Below, one piece after another: positions 24,882-32,911 of a DNA stretch of 64,000 nucleotides. The notes below the pieces were generated by a model. That model was not told the origin of the DNA. It saw only the letters and a list, made by a program, of their open reading frames with translations, and did no database searches. Within the stretch, counting starts at the first letter, position 1, and every line of letters starts with the position of its first letter. The DNA is from Hymenobacter norwichensis DSM 15439. GTDB lineage: Bacteria; Bacteroidota; Bacteroidia; Cytophagales; Hymenobacteraceae. The DNA lies in contig NZ_ATVL01000006.1 of NCBI RefSeq assembly GCF_000420705.1, positions 62,001 through 126,000 on the forward strand, written 5' to 3'. The translations under genes were made by a program, and so were the position numbers.

Positions 24882-27068
24882 ATGAAACGCATGTTCTATC
24901 CCCAGATTTTCAGTGTTTTGGCTTTGTGCTTGTCAGTTCTGTTCCCAAGTTGGGCTCAGAGCCAAACAGGTCCCGCTTACTATTCCACTAGCGGCCGTTC
25001 TTCCTTCAGCCGTGCTTGCTCGCTCAGCTTAGCTTGTGGGAATATTACAAATGAAGCTAGAGCAGTGGATGCCGATTTTACTAGCTATGCCACCCTGCGC
25101 CCATCCATTCTGGCGCTTAATCTTTTTCCAGTATCGTTGCGGATGCAGATGGATGCGCCAGTACCCAAAAACCACCGGGCTGGGGTGGTAATTGGAGCGG
25201 CAACTGGCTTGTCTGCAATCGGAACCATTACACTTCGCACCTACTTAACTGGCGACCCAAATCCTAAGCAAACCCTTAACGTAACCGCATTGGCTTTGGC
25301 CGCGCTAGGCAGTACTATCCCCGGTCGAGTGGAATTCTTAGCCACTCAAACCTTCGACCAACTAGAAATAGAAGTGAATTCGGTGCTCAATTTGAGCTAC
25401 GATGTGCGCGTGTACTATGCCTATGGGGTAGACGCCAACGTAGTAGAAACGGCCCGTGGAGTGGTATCACGTTTTGCCACGGCAACAGCCGGCGTAAGCT
25501 ATAGCACGGCTGTTGTTGATAACAACAATGTGCAGGTATGTGTCAACTCCAACGTGCTTAATCCTGAGCGGGCCGTCGACCAAGACTTAAGCAACTACGC
25601 TACATTCAGCACGTTGGTGGGAGTGAGCTGCCCGAATACGCTACGAGTGAAGCTGGAAACGGCCGCACCTGCTGGCTATCAGGCCGGATTTGTGGTAGGG
25701 CAGCAAGGCGTGCTGGATGTGAATGCCTTGGCGGGGTTGCAGCTTACTACTTACAAGAATGGTGTGCGCCAAGAAACTGCCACCGGCGGCCAACTGCTGA
25801 ACGTAACCGTACTGCCTGATGGTAAGCAACATATCAGCTTTCCTACCACTCTGGGCTTTGATGAAGTGCAACTCACACGGTCTAGCGCAGTTGGTGCCCT
25901 CGATAACCTCGCCGTGTATTATGGATTTGGCCTAGAACCTAGTGTATTCCGCGACCAGACCCCGGTGCTGTCGAATTTCTCCAGTGGAGCTAACCAGTTT
26001 GATGTCGTGTCGAATGGCGTGCTGTGTGTACTGTGTGCCAACGTAAATGTATTGAACCCCGAGCGTGCTGCCGACAACAATTTAAACTCCAACGACTATG
26101 CCGTGATTAGAACTGGCTTGGCCGGGGTTCTCACATCGTCGGCGCTACGCCTAAACCTCAACGGTACGGGAGTTGCTGGCAATGCTGCGGGCGTAGTGCT
26201 CAACCAAGGTGCTGGCTTACTGAATACGCAACTACTGAATGGCATCACTCTCCGGACCTACGGTGGGCCTAATGGTGACCAGCTGTTGGAAACGGCCGCC
26301 GCCGGCAGCCTGCTTCAGCAGGGCCTGCTATCTGATGGCCGGGTGGAAGTGTTTTTCCGAACTACTCAAAATTTTCAGCGGGTGGAAGTAGAAGTAAGTA
26401 ATGCGGTTGCTGCCCTCGACCAAACCCGCATTTATTATGCCTTCGCCCAAGACCGCCCAATGGGCTTTCCAACAACGATTGTCCCATTGGCAGCGCCGTT
26501 GCCAGTGGAGTTGCGGGCTTTCCGGGCACAGGCAAGTGGCAATGATGTAGTGCTAAGCTGGCAGACGGCTTCTGAGCGAGGAAACAGCCATTTTGTAGTG
26601 GAGCGGGCAGTGCAGGCTACCAGCGGCTTCGAGGCAATTGGAACCGTAAAAGGGGCTGGTACCAATGCCAGCACCCAAGCGTACAGTTTCCAAGATGAAA
26701 GCGTTGCGACGGTAGGAAAGACGACGCTCTACTATCGTTTGCGGCAAGTAGACATCAACGGCCATGAAAGCTTTTCGCCGGTAGCTGCTGTATCCATCAG
26801 TAAGCAGTCAAAAGCACTGGAAATGTACCCGAATCCAACAGCTGGGATGGCGCAGGTGCAAGTACACATTACTGCTTCAGAAGCAGCTAACGCCAGCATA
26901 GTACAGGTTTACAACAGTCACGGGGCCTTGATTCAAAAAAATACTAACTTAACCAACGGTTTGGTCATCAATGTCTTGGGCTTGCCATCTGGCATTTACA
27001 CTGTTATGTTGCTTGATGCTAGAGGGAAACGCTTAGAATCCCAACGCTTACTTATTTCAGGAAACTAG
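24882..27068 (+). CDS. Large secreted T9SS protein with three tandem repeats
   Basis: This 728-residue protein has a signal peptide (RMFYPQIFSVLALCLSVLF...AQ) and three ~150-residue repeats. Each begins with a Cys-containing segment then NEARAVDADFTSYATL, LNPERAVDQDLSNYATF or LNPERAADNNLNSNDYAV, continues with an alternating beta pattern and LRTY/LTTY strands, and ends near YYAYG, YYGFG or YYAFA. A fibronectin-like segment follows (ELRAFRAQASGNDVVLSW ... YYRLRQVDINGHES), then a T9SS type A sorting domain (LEMYPNPTAGMAQVQV ... LPSGIYTVMLL). The repeats resemble discoidin-like sugar or cell-surface binding units, but I cannot name the family. It is probably surface-exposed. Confidence 0.8.
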   Translation: MKRMFYPQIFSVLALCLSVLFPSWAQSQTGPAYYSTSGRSSFSRACSLSLACGNITNEARAVDADFTSYATLRPSILALNLFPVSLRMQMDAPVPKNHRAGVVIGAATGLSAIGTITLRTYLTGDPNPKQTLNVTALALAALGSTIPGRVEFLATQTFDQLEIEVNSVLNLSYDVRVYYAYGVDANVVETARGVVSRFATATAGVSYSTAVVDNNNVQVCVNSNVLNPERAVDQDLSNYATFSTLVGVSCPNTLRVKLETAAPAGYQAGFVVGQQGVLDVNALAGLQLTTYKNGVRQETATGGQLLNVTVLPDGKQHISFPTTLGFDEVQLTRSSAVGALDNLAVYYGFGLEPSVFRDQTPVLSNFSSGANQFDVVSNGVLCVLCANVNVLNPERAADNNLNSNDYAVIRTGLAGVLTSSALRLNLNGTGVAGNAAGVVLNQGAGLLNTQLLNGITLRTYGGPNGDQLLETAAAGSLLQQGLLSDGRVEVFFRTTQNFQRVEVEVSNAVAALDQTRIYYAFAQDRPMGFPTTIVPLAAPLPVELRAFRAQASGNDVVLSWQTASERGNSHFVVERAVQATSGFEAIGTVKGAGTNASTQAYSFQDESVATVGKTTLYYRLRQVDINGHESFSPVAAVSISKQSKALEMYPNPTAGMAQVQVHITASEAANASIVQVYNSHGALIQKNTNLTNGLVINVLGLPSGIYTVMLLDARGKRLESQRLLISGN

Positions 27069-27203
27069 TAACCTGTTTAGATAGGAATACGTTGATGGCC
27101 AAACTAGCACTCACTTGCTATTGCCAATTGGCCGCCCTGATTACTTCACCTACTGCTACACCGTTATCAACTTAAAAGCCACTGGAAACAGTACGCCAAG
27201 ATT

Positions 27204-27437
27204 ATGGAAGTAGAAGAAGAATTCTTGCACAACGCAACCAGCATGGCCCGTTTTGCTGAGGAAGAAATCAAGCAGTTCATAACCTGGACTGGCAAGCGCA
27301 GCCCTTATAACCGTACCGCGGAGGAAATAAAGGCCAAGCTCCAGACTATAGTAGACGACATTAAACTGCTCAAAAAGGAATACGTAGATATAGCCACAAC
27401 CAATTCTGTGTTACGGCATCCGAGTACTTCTTCTTAA
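27204..27437 (+). CDS. Small acidic helical protein, unknown function
   Basis: This 77-residue cytoplasmic protein is rich in Glu and Lys (MEVEEEFLHNATSMARFAEE ... KAKLQTIVDDIKLLKKEY). It has two predicted amphipathic helices and no signal peptide or membrane segment. ATG 27204 follows a 135-base spacer after the T9SS gene, and a terminator follows 34 bases after the stop. The family is not recognised. Confidence 0.6.
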   Translation: MEVEEEFLHNATSMARFAEEEIKQFITWTGKRSPYNRTAEEIKAKLQTIVDDIKLLKKEYVDIATTNSVLRHPSTSS

Positions 27438-27470
27438 ATAAGCCTAGGCTCTTTCCTAAGAATATATAGT

Positions 27471-27509
27471 AAAAAGGCCCCGCCAGTACGTACTGACGGA
27501 GCCTTTTTG
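27471..27509 (+). terminator. Bidirectional terminator between convergent genes
   Basis: AAAAAGGCCCCGCCAGTACG pairs with CGTACTGACGGAGCCTTTTT, allowing one bulge. The upstream gene ends at 27437 and the opposing gene ends at 27535. Confidence 0.8.
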
Positions 27510-27534
27510 CCTGTTCGTTATGCAGTGTAGTCAC

Positions 27535-29166
27535 TCATTCCGCGTCGGTGCGCAGCAGGCGTGCTACTTGTCGGCCATCAACTGAGCGGGCTAGATATAG
27601 GCCAGCTGCTACGCCCGTGCCGGGCTGCCACACTACCTCGCCGGTTGGCCGGCTTTTCAGTTCGGCGACTTGGCGGCCAAGGTGGTCGAACACGAGCACA
27701 GTTTGTACACCAGGCTTCGCCAGCGTGAAGCTGACCTGACCCCGGAACGGCGTGGGTACTGCCGCCAACGAAGTAGTATTGTGGGGCGCTTTAGTAGCTA
27801 ACGTGGTATTGGTTACACGGAAGGTGAGCGTCTGCTGAGTGACTCCTTTGATGGGGCAGGCGTTGTCGGTGGTAGTAACTGTGCAATAATATAAGCCTGA
27901 GCGCAGATTGGTAGGTGGCAGCCAGTTGAGGGAGGCTGTAGGCTGAGTGCTAGGAACAGAAGCTACGAAATCTGCATTAGGTAGCACTTGCTCGGCATTG
28001 CTGCTCATTGTCACTATCTGGGTGTTGTTAGGATCGGTGCCAGTTAGCTGCAGGCTTACCAGTTGCCCCGCTATTACCGGAATAACAGTATTGATAGGTA
28101 GCGCAGTAGCGCTACTATTAATGCGCAACTGAGCAAGCGACGGATTTTGGTTAGCCCCGCAATCCACCACAATAAACATCATATCGCGCCGGGTACTGCC
28201 TATTAGCGTGTAGGCGTTGTTCAAACGGCGGTATTCATCTACCTGCACTACCACCACATACTTGTTCTCCGGAGAATTAACTGCTGGGTTATAGATCAAA
28301 GGTCGGAATGACACCGAGCCGGTTGCAGGGTCGAAAACGAAGTACGGAGTGGCTGTTTTCACCGGACAGTTGCCCGTGATGTTATAAGAGGCCAACGGGA
28401 ACGTGGGAGTATAAACGGTACCACCCATTATAGTCGCCAAGCAAGACACTCCGCCTGCCGACAGGTCGATGTATGGGCCGAGCAAGCTAATGTTTCGGTA
28501 GGCAACCGGGTCGCCACAGTTAGCAAGTGGCTGCACCAGTGAGTAAACCAACGAGTCTCCGTCAGCATCACTGGCCAGATGGCTGAAGGTAGTGTTTAGG
28601 TTCCAGCCCACAAATTGCGTTTGGATAGTAGCGAAAGAGGCAGAGTTATTCAGGATAGTTTGTCCGCCTACAGCATTGCGAAGAGTAGCTTCGTAAAGGA
28701 TATTATCCTGGCCTACTAGGTTAGCTGTTGCGGGCCTAGCACTATCATTTACACTAATGCGCCACTCGGCTTTCGGGGGCAAGGTTACCTCCACCTCGTA
28801 GCGGCCAGTTTCGTAGTTGGTAGGCAAGCCGGATCCGCAGGGGCTACTTCCCCCCGTAGCCGTAGCACAATAGTCGCTACCGATGGTAGATCCACCGAGC
28901 AGAGGTGCTACGATATCGGCTGGGTCGCCGGGGGCACCAGTGGAGCTACAGCCGTTGCTTCGGAACCGGAAGGTAGCCGTTGTGTACAGACTGGCTCCGC
29001 CACAGTCGCGGTACACCCGTAGCGTGAATTTGTAGCGGTTGGGTGTGCCTACAACAGCAGTATACGTGAGCTGACCGCCCAAGAAATGCGAAGCGTAGCT
29101 GGTTTGTATGCCTAATAGCAAAGCAAACAGCAGCAGGAAGTGAGGAAGGCGTAACGGTGTAAGCAT
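27535..29166 (-). CDS. Large secreted beta-rich protein with T9SS-type C-terminus
   Basis: This 543-residue protein starts at ATG 29166, giving a signal peptide (MLTPLRLPHFLLLFALLLG...YA). The mature start SHFLGGQLTYTAVVG and YKFTLRVYRDCGG match the N-terminal domain of many large Bacteroidota secreted adhesins (S-H-x-G-G-x-x-T/x-Y-x-D-C). A central region has Cys-rich strands and DADGDSLVYSLVQPL, PYFVFDPATGSVSFRP. The last ~85 residues (TSLAAVPTPFRGQVSFTLA ... VAAGLYLARSVDGRQVARLL) form a T9SS-like sorting domain. It is probably a surface adhesin; the ligand is unknown. Confidence 0.8.
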   Translation of the reverse strand: MLTPLRLPHFLLLFALLLGIQTSYASHFLGGQLTYTAVVGTPNRYKFTLRVYRDCGGASLYTTATFRFRSNGCSSTGAPGDPADIVAPLLGGSTIGSDYCATATGGSSPCGSGLPTNYETGRYEVEVTLPPKAEWRISVNDSARPATANLVGQDNILYEATLRNAVGGQTILNNSASFATIQTQFVGWNLNTTFSHLASDADGDSLVYSLVQPLANCGDPVAYRNISLLGPYIDLSAGGVSCLATIMGGTVYTPTFPLASYNITGNCPVKTATPYFVFDPATGSVSFRPLIYNPAVNSPENKYVVVVQVDEYRRLNNAYTLIGSTRRDMMFIVVDCGANQNPSLAQLRINSSATALPINTVIPVIAGQLVSLQLTGTDPNNTQIVTMSSNAEQVLPNADFVASVPSTQPTASLNWLPPTNLRSGLYYCTVTTTDNACPIKGVTQQTLTFRVTNTTLATKAPHNTTSLAAVPTPFRGQVSFTLAKPGVQTVLVFDHLGRQVAELKSRPTGEVVWQPGTGVAAGLYLARSVDGRQVARLLRTDAE

Positions 29167-29569
29167 AAGTAAGTAATTGATTGGAAGTGGATGATGAGAA
29201 TGAGCGAACAATAATTGTGCTGTTTATTCAGATAAGTCTATATAAGGCCGAATTTTATTTGCAAAAAGCCTGACATGCAGGCCTCTATATCAGATAATTA
29301 ACCCTCGTATTGCAGAAGCCAAGTGCACAAAAACTACGCTTCATAGTAGTATCGTATATAAAATGTATGCTATAATCATGCTATGCCCATCAAAGGCTTT
29401 AAGTGGCTGAGGTATTGATGAATAGTTACTATAAAAAGGGCTTTGCTGTCTTTGTCATTGGCTTTATGGCCTAAAAATTATGGTTTAAAAGGACCGAAGT
29501 AATGAATCAAGGGAATATTAACGTTTTGTTATTCAAAATTTTATCCTACCTTATGGTTCCTCTATTCTG

Positions 29570-29577
29570 TACCTTTG
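29570..29577 (+). promoter_or_regulatory. Promoter -7 box of a structured noncoding transcript
   Basis: TACCTTTG matches TAnnTTTG in the 612-base gap 29167-29778. A weak AT-rich -33 region precedes it. Transcription would begin near 29584, ~25 bases before the first hairpin. Confidence 0.45.
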
Positions 29578-29608
29578 TGTCGTGAGTGAAGTGCACAGAG
29601 GAAAGAAA

Positions 29609-29649
29609 GCAAAGAGCCGCGCTGCAACGCGGCTCTTTGCGCGTTGCAG
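29609..29649 (+). ncRNA. Overlapping, mutually exclusive perfect hairpins (attenuator-like)
   Basis: Hairpin 1 pairs 29609-29621 with 29628-29640: 13 bp perfect, loop CTGCAA. Hairpin 2 pairs 29622-29631 with 29640-29649: 10 bp perfect, loop GCTCTTTG. The two share 29628-29631 and the CTGCAA loop, so only one can form at a time. A promoter box lies 32 bases upstream and the OlsF-like gene begins 130 bases downstream. No T run follows, so the role as a terminator is uncertain. Confidence 0.5.
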
Positions 29650-29778
29650 CCACTCGTAATACCTCCACACGAAGCTTAATGGTTAAGTAATCAGCTCATA
29701 ACAAGCCGCTAATCTTGATTTCCGAAGTTTGGTAACTATCCGCGTTGCTAGATATTCGGCATATGTTAGTTGGCTTGT

Positions 29779-31506
29779 ATGGAATTACACTCATCTCAGG
29801 GTTCTTCGTTAACTCATGTACTGCGCGGGCCACGTACACTGCTGCGCTCAGTATGGGAGCAGTTCGTGCATATGCGTGATTTGCAGCGGCTGTACGAGAA
29901 ATGCCAGCATCAGCAAGGGCTTGTTTTCGTGGAGCAGTTACTGATACATCTGCGTATCACTGTCCGTTATGATGCCGCCGAGCTACGACGGTTGCCCAAG
30001 GGGGCTTTTGTAGCGGTAGCTAATCACCCGTGTGGGTTGCTCGACGGAGTGGTGTTACTACACGTACTAGGCAAAGCTCGTCCCGATTTGCGAGCTGTAG
30101 CCAACGAGTTACTGGCCCCACTACTGCCGCAACTGGCCGCGCAACTAATTTTAGTTAGCCCGGAGCGAGAGGCGGCCGGCCGCAACGTGCCAGGAGTGCG
30201 GCGGCTATTGCGGCACCTGCACAATGACGTGCCGTTGCTGCTTTTTCCGGCTGGTGAGGTAGCACATAGAGCCAACCCTTTCCAAGCAGCTACCGACTCG
30301 GAATGGAACCCGACGGCTGGCCGGCTGTTGCAAACGGCGCGAGTACCAGTAGTACCTGTGTGGTTAAGCGGCCAGAATAGCTCCGGTTTCAGCTGGCTAG
30401 GGTTTATACATCCGTTACTACGTACGGCCCGTTTGCCGGCCGAGCTACTCAACAAACAGGGCCAGACGATTCAAGTACGAATCGGACAGCCCATTGGACC
30501 GGCCGTGTTAGACCGTCTGCCCACCGCCGACCAACTAGCGTATCTTCGGGCCCAGGTGTATGCTCTGGGAACTGCCGCCGAGCGTAGCGTTGCTGCCTTG
30601 CTGCCGGCGCTGCCCACCCCGCCTATTATTACCGAAACTGCCCCGGCGCTTATCGAGCAGGATATTGCGGGGCTGCGGGCCAGCCGCCGCCTGCTGGTAA
30701 GTGGTCGTTGGGAAGTATATGTCGCCAAATGCTCTGAAATCCCACATGTACTGCGTGAAATTGGGCGTCTGCGCGAGCTAACTTTTCGGCTGGTAGGCGA
30801 AGGCACTCAGCAACCCACCGACCTTGATAAATACGATACCTATTACCGACATCTGTTTCTCTACGACCGAGAAAATCAACGCTTGGTAGGAGCCTACCGA
30901 TTAGGAAAGGGCCGTGCCATTTTGCGTCAGTATGGGCGGCGTGGTTTTTATCTGCACTCTCTATTCAAGCTCAGCCGTGAACTGACACCTGTATTACGAC
31001 AATCGTTGGAACTAGGGCGCTCCTTTATCCGGCCCGAGTACCAGCGGCAGCCGCTACCATTAGCCCTACTATGGGAAGGAGTGGCCGCCTATATGCTGGT
31101 ACATCCGGAGTACCGCTACCTCATCGGCCCCGTGAGTATCAGCAACCGCTTCTCATCGGTGTCGAAAGCGGTAATGGTGGAATATCTTACGCGGCATTTT
31201 TTCAACGCAGAGTTAGCTGCTTATGTGCGTCCGCGCGAGCAGTTTCGATACAAGCCGCTCGATGGCCAAAACGCTGCAGCTCTTCTTCAAGCTGGCCTGA
31301 CCAATCTACAAGAACTGCAACAACTCATCTGTGGCTTAGAGCCGGGTGGTACTGGCGTGCCAGTGCTGTTGCGCCAATACCTCAAGCAGAATGCCCGCCT
31401 ATTGGGTTTCAACTTAGATCCTAGTTTTAGTAATTGCCTAGATGGTTTCCTGTTGTTAGATGCCCGCACCTTGCCGGACCGGATACAGCGTGTTGGCCGG
31501 GAGTAG
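29779..31506 (+). CDS. Bifunctional OlsF-like ornithine-lipid acyltransferase
   Basis: This 575-residue fusion protein starts at ATG 29779; a TTG nine bases earlier is in frame. The N-terminal half is a PlsC-type lysophospholipid acyltransferase with H83/D89 in NHPCGLLDG and the FPAGEVAHR substrate segment. The C-terminal half (~residues 295-575) resembles the OlsB/hemolysin-like N-acyltransferase, with IGRLRELTFR, DKYDTYYRHLFLYD and LGRSFIRPEYQ as typical markers. The same order occurs in OlsF, which makes ornithine lipids from ornithine and acyl donors. These phosphorus-free membrane lipids are common in Bacteroidota. Symbol not assigned because confirmation needs biochemistry or phylogeny. 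Confidence 0.85.
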   Translation: MELHSSQGSSLTHVLRGPRTLLRSVWEQFVHMRDLQRLYEKCQHQQGLVFVEQLLIHLRITVRYDAAELRRLPKGAFVAVANHPCGLLDGVVLLHVLGKARPDLRAVANELLAPLLPQLAAQLILVSPEREAAGRNVPGVRRLLRHLHNDVPLLLFPAGEVAHRANPFQAATDSEWNPTAGRLLQTARVPVVPVWLSGQNSSGFSWLGFIHPLLRTARLPAELLNKQGQTIQVRIGQPIGPAVLDRLPTADQLAYLRAQVYALGTAAERSVAALLPALPTPPIITETAPALIEQDIAGLRASRRLLVSGRWEVYVAKCSEIPHVLREIGRLRELTFRLVGEGTQQPTDLDKYDTYYRHLFLYDRENQRLVGAYRLGKGRAILRQYGRRGFYLHSLFKLSRELTPVLRQSLELGRSFIRPEYQRQPLPLALLWEGVAAYMLVHPEYRYLIGPVSISNRFSSVSKAVMVEYLTRHFFNAELAAYVRPREQFRYKPLDGQNAAALLQAGLTNLQELQQLICGLEPGGTGVPVLLRQYLKQNARLLGFNLDPSFSNCLDGFLLLDARTLPDRIQRVGRE

Positions 31507-31567
31507 TTTGAATGGTGCTTAGGCTATTAAATTTTATAATCCTGAATAACTCAGGCCAGAAGAAGGC

Positions 31568-32122
31568 TTACTGTTCTATTCCTCCAGCAGCTGGCCGGCT
31601 GTTCATATAGGAACGAAAGGACATGGCTATTTCACTAGCTAGAGAAGTAGCCTGTGCTGTTACGCGCCGGTCATTGTGAGTCCGGTCGTTGTGGCGCTCT
31701 TGGGCCAGTTGCTCCACAAAGTCCTCAAAAGGCACCGTATTAGTGGGGTTTTTGATGTCTGGAACAACGCGGAAATAACCTACACTGTACTCGTAGCCTG
31801 TAGGCAGGGCCCGGAAAACGAATTCAAACAGAACGGGCCGCTCTTGTAGCTGCCCTGACGAGGAGGCCGTTTTCACCTGCACCGTGCCCGAAACCCGGAT
31901 TTCCCCCTTCGCCGCATCGGTGCGCACAACTTGCTTGGGTTTGTAAGTGAACCGATTCTCGGTCCAGTCGAGAGTGCGCTGATAGAGGGTGCTGGCATCA
32001 GCATTTTCATCCGGCACCCGCTCACTATATTCGATAGGGGCCGCCACAAAGTCCTGGGCATAGGCCACTGACGTAAACGACAGAAAACCAGCTAACAACA
32101 ACCCGCGGAATAGATATTTCAT
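31568..32122 (-). CDS. DUF4468 domain secreted protein
   Basis: This 184-residue protein starts at ATG 32122, giving a signal peptide (MKYLFRGLLLAGFLSFTSVAYA). The mature part (IEYSERVPDENADASTLYQR ... RFTYKPKQVV ... GEIRVSGTVQVKT ... LFEFVFRAL) fits DUF4468, a TBP-like-fold domain common in Bacteroidota periplasmic proteins. An extra C-terminal helix (TSLASEIAMSFRSYMNSR) follows. It is convergent with the OlsF-like gene. No function is known to me. Confidence 0.8.
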   Translation of the reverse strand: MKYLFRGLLLAGFLSFTSVAYAQDFVAAPIEYSERVPDENADASTLYQRTLDWTENRFTYKPKQVVRTDAAKGEIRVSGTVQVKTASSSGQLQERPVLFEFVFRALPTGYEYSVGYFRVVPDIKNPTNTVPFEDFVEQLAQERHNDRTHNDRRVTAQATSLASEIAMSFRSYMNSRPAAGGIEQ

Positions 32123-32545
32123 AGCAAAAGACAGAAGCTGATTTAGATAGGGTAAAGATACCACGCGCTACTCTTATTGTACTTATAATAGTTTGATATA
32201 ATTTTATTAATACAAATAAAGCAAGTGATAATGCTACCCGCTATTGTGGAGTTGTATCCTAGCTATCTATCTTTGCCTCTCAGTACTATATATATTATCG
32301 GTAACCTCCTTGATTTGTATTATTTCAATGCAATGGATTTGAGTGTTATACAGCTTGTGAACCTTTCTGCTTTGGCAACCGTGAAGTTAAGTGAACTTCG
32401 TGGATTCGTTGGTTTACAGCCTGCTGTTGTGTAAGGCGTTGAATGCCAGAATAATAAAACGTGCAATATTTTGTCAGACAGTTTTTAGTTATTAAAACTG
32501 GCACGAGAAAAAACTTTCTCTAACAGCAGGGTTTTTCGGCGCTTG

Positions 32546-32577
32546 TTTGGTGGCAGTAAAATCATTTTGTACTTTTG
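32546..32577 (+). promoter_or_regulatory. Full Bacteroidota promoter upstream of a noncoding RNA
   Basis: TTTG (32546-32549), a 20-base spacer and TACTTTTG (32570-32577) match TTTG-N19-21-TAnnTTTG exactly. Predicted start is near 32583. It is the best promoter match I found in the window. Confidence 0.65.
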
Positions 32578-32583
32578 CTTCGT

Positions 32584-32733
32584 GCTTCACCCCAATCAAA
32601 ATTCTTTGATGAAGTGCGGGACTGGTTTCGAATCCGTCCTGCGAGACAACCGGAAGGTCGTTTCTACCATTGACTCCTTTGCTTTCCTGGTTTTCAGCCC
32701 GTTCGCCGCTCCGGTTTCCGAAGCGGTTTTTTT
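32584..32733 (+). ncRNA. Predicted structured ~150-nt RNA upstream of the pyrimidine genes
   Basis: Downstream of a perfect promoter match lie three hairpins in series. I: CTTC ... ATCAAA ATTC TTTGAT ... GAAG (32585-32614). II: GCGGGAC ... GTCCTGC (32616-32642) with TGG/TCC inside. III: CCGCT-CGG/CCG-AGCGG followed by TTTTTTT (32706-32733), an intrinsic terminator. No good reading frame or start codon is seen. A GGAA tetraloop (ACC GGAA GGT) lies at ~32649-32658. The RNA could be a trans-acting sRNA or a regulatory leader ending before the pyr genes; the family is not recognised. Confidence 0.5.
32706..32733 (+). terminator. Intrinsic terminator at the end of the noncoding RNA
   Basis: CCGCTCCGG and CCGAAGCGG pair with one mismatch around a TTT loop, then seven Ts. 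It lies 179 bases before the DHODH-like start. Confidence 0.75.
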
Positions 32734-32882
32734 GTGTTCGTTCAGTTTCAATAGGTTGGTGCCAGACACCTATCCCCGCTTTCACTGACTGCTCACTTTC
32801 ATTTGCGCCGTTGTATCACCCCAGGTTAAGTCGAATCCTGGTAGACTTTCACTCCGACAATATTTGAAATAAAGTCCTTCGC

Positions 32883-32899
32883 AGCCCGACGGGCTTTTT
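32883..32899 (+). terminator. Second terminator-like hairpin, 13 bases before the DHODH-like gene
   Basis: AGCCC GAC GGGCT followed by TTTT ends at 32899 and the ATG is at 32912. The 167-base stretch before it also has CCAGG...CCTGG (about 32820-32840) and ATAGGT...ACCTAT (about 32749-32771) stems. Confidence 0.5.
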
Positions 32900-32911
32900 A
32901 GTTTCTACGCT

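Noticed and set aside
32225-32434. 69-codon frame in the AT-rich gap before the pyr genes
   Set aside because: Hydrophobic but with no supporting start context, low complexity, and lies in sequence that looks noncoding; not enough to call a gene.
32616-32642. tRNA-like T-arm (GGTTTCGAATCC)
   Set aside because: Flanking bases do not form a cloverleaf; they form a 7-bp stem of the noncoding RNA instead.
32641-32690. Purine riboswitch, suggested by GTTTCTACC
   Set aside because: The P2/P3 arms and loop-loop partners of the purine aptamer are missing around it.
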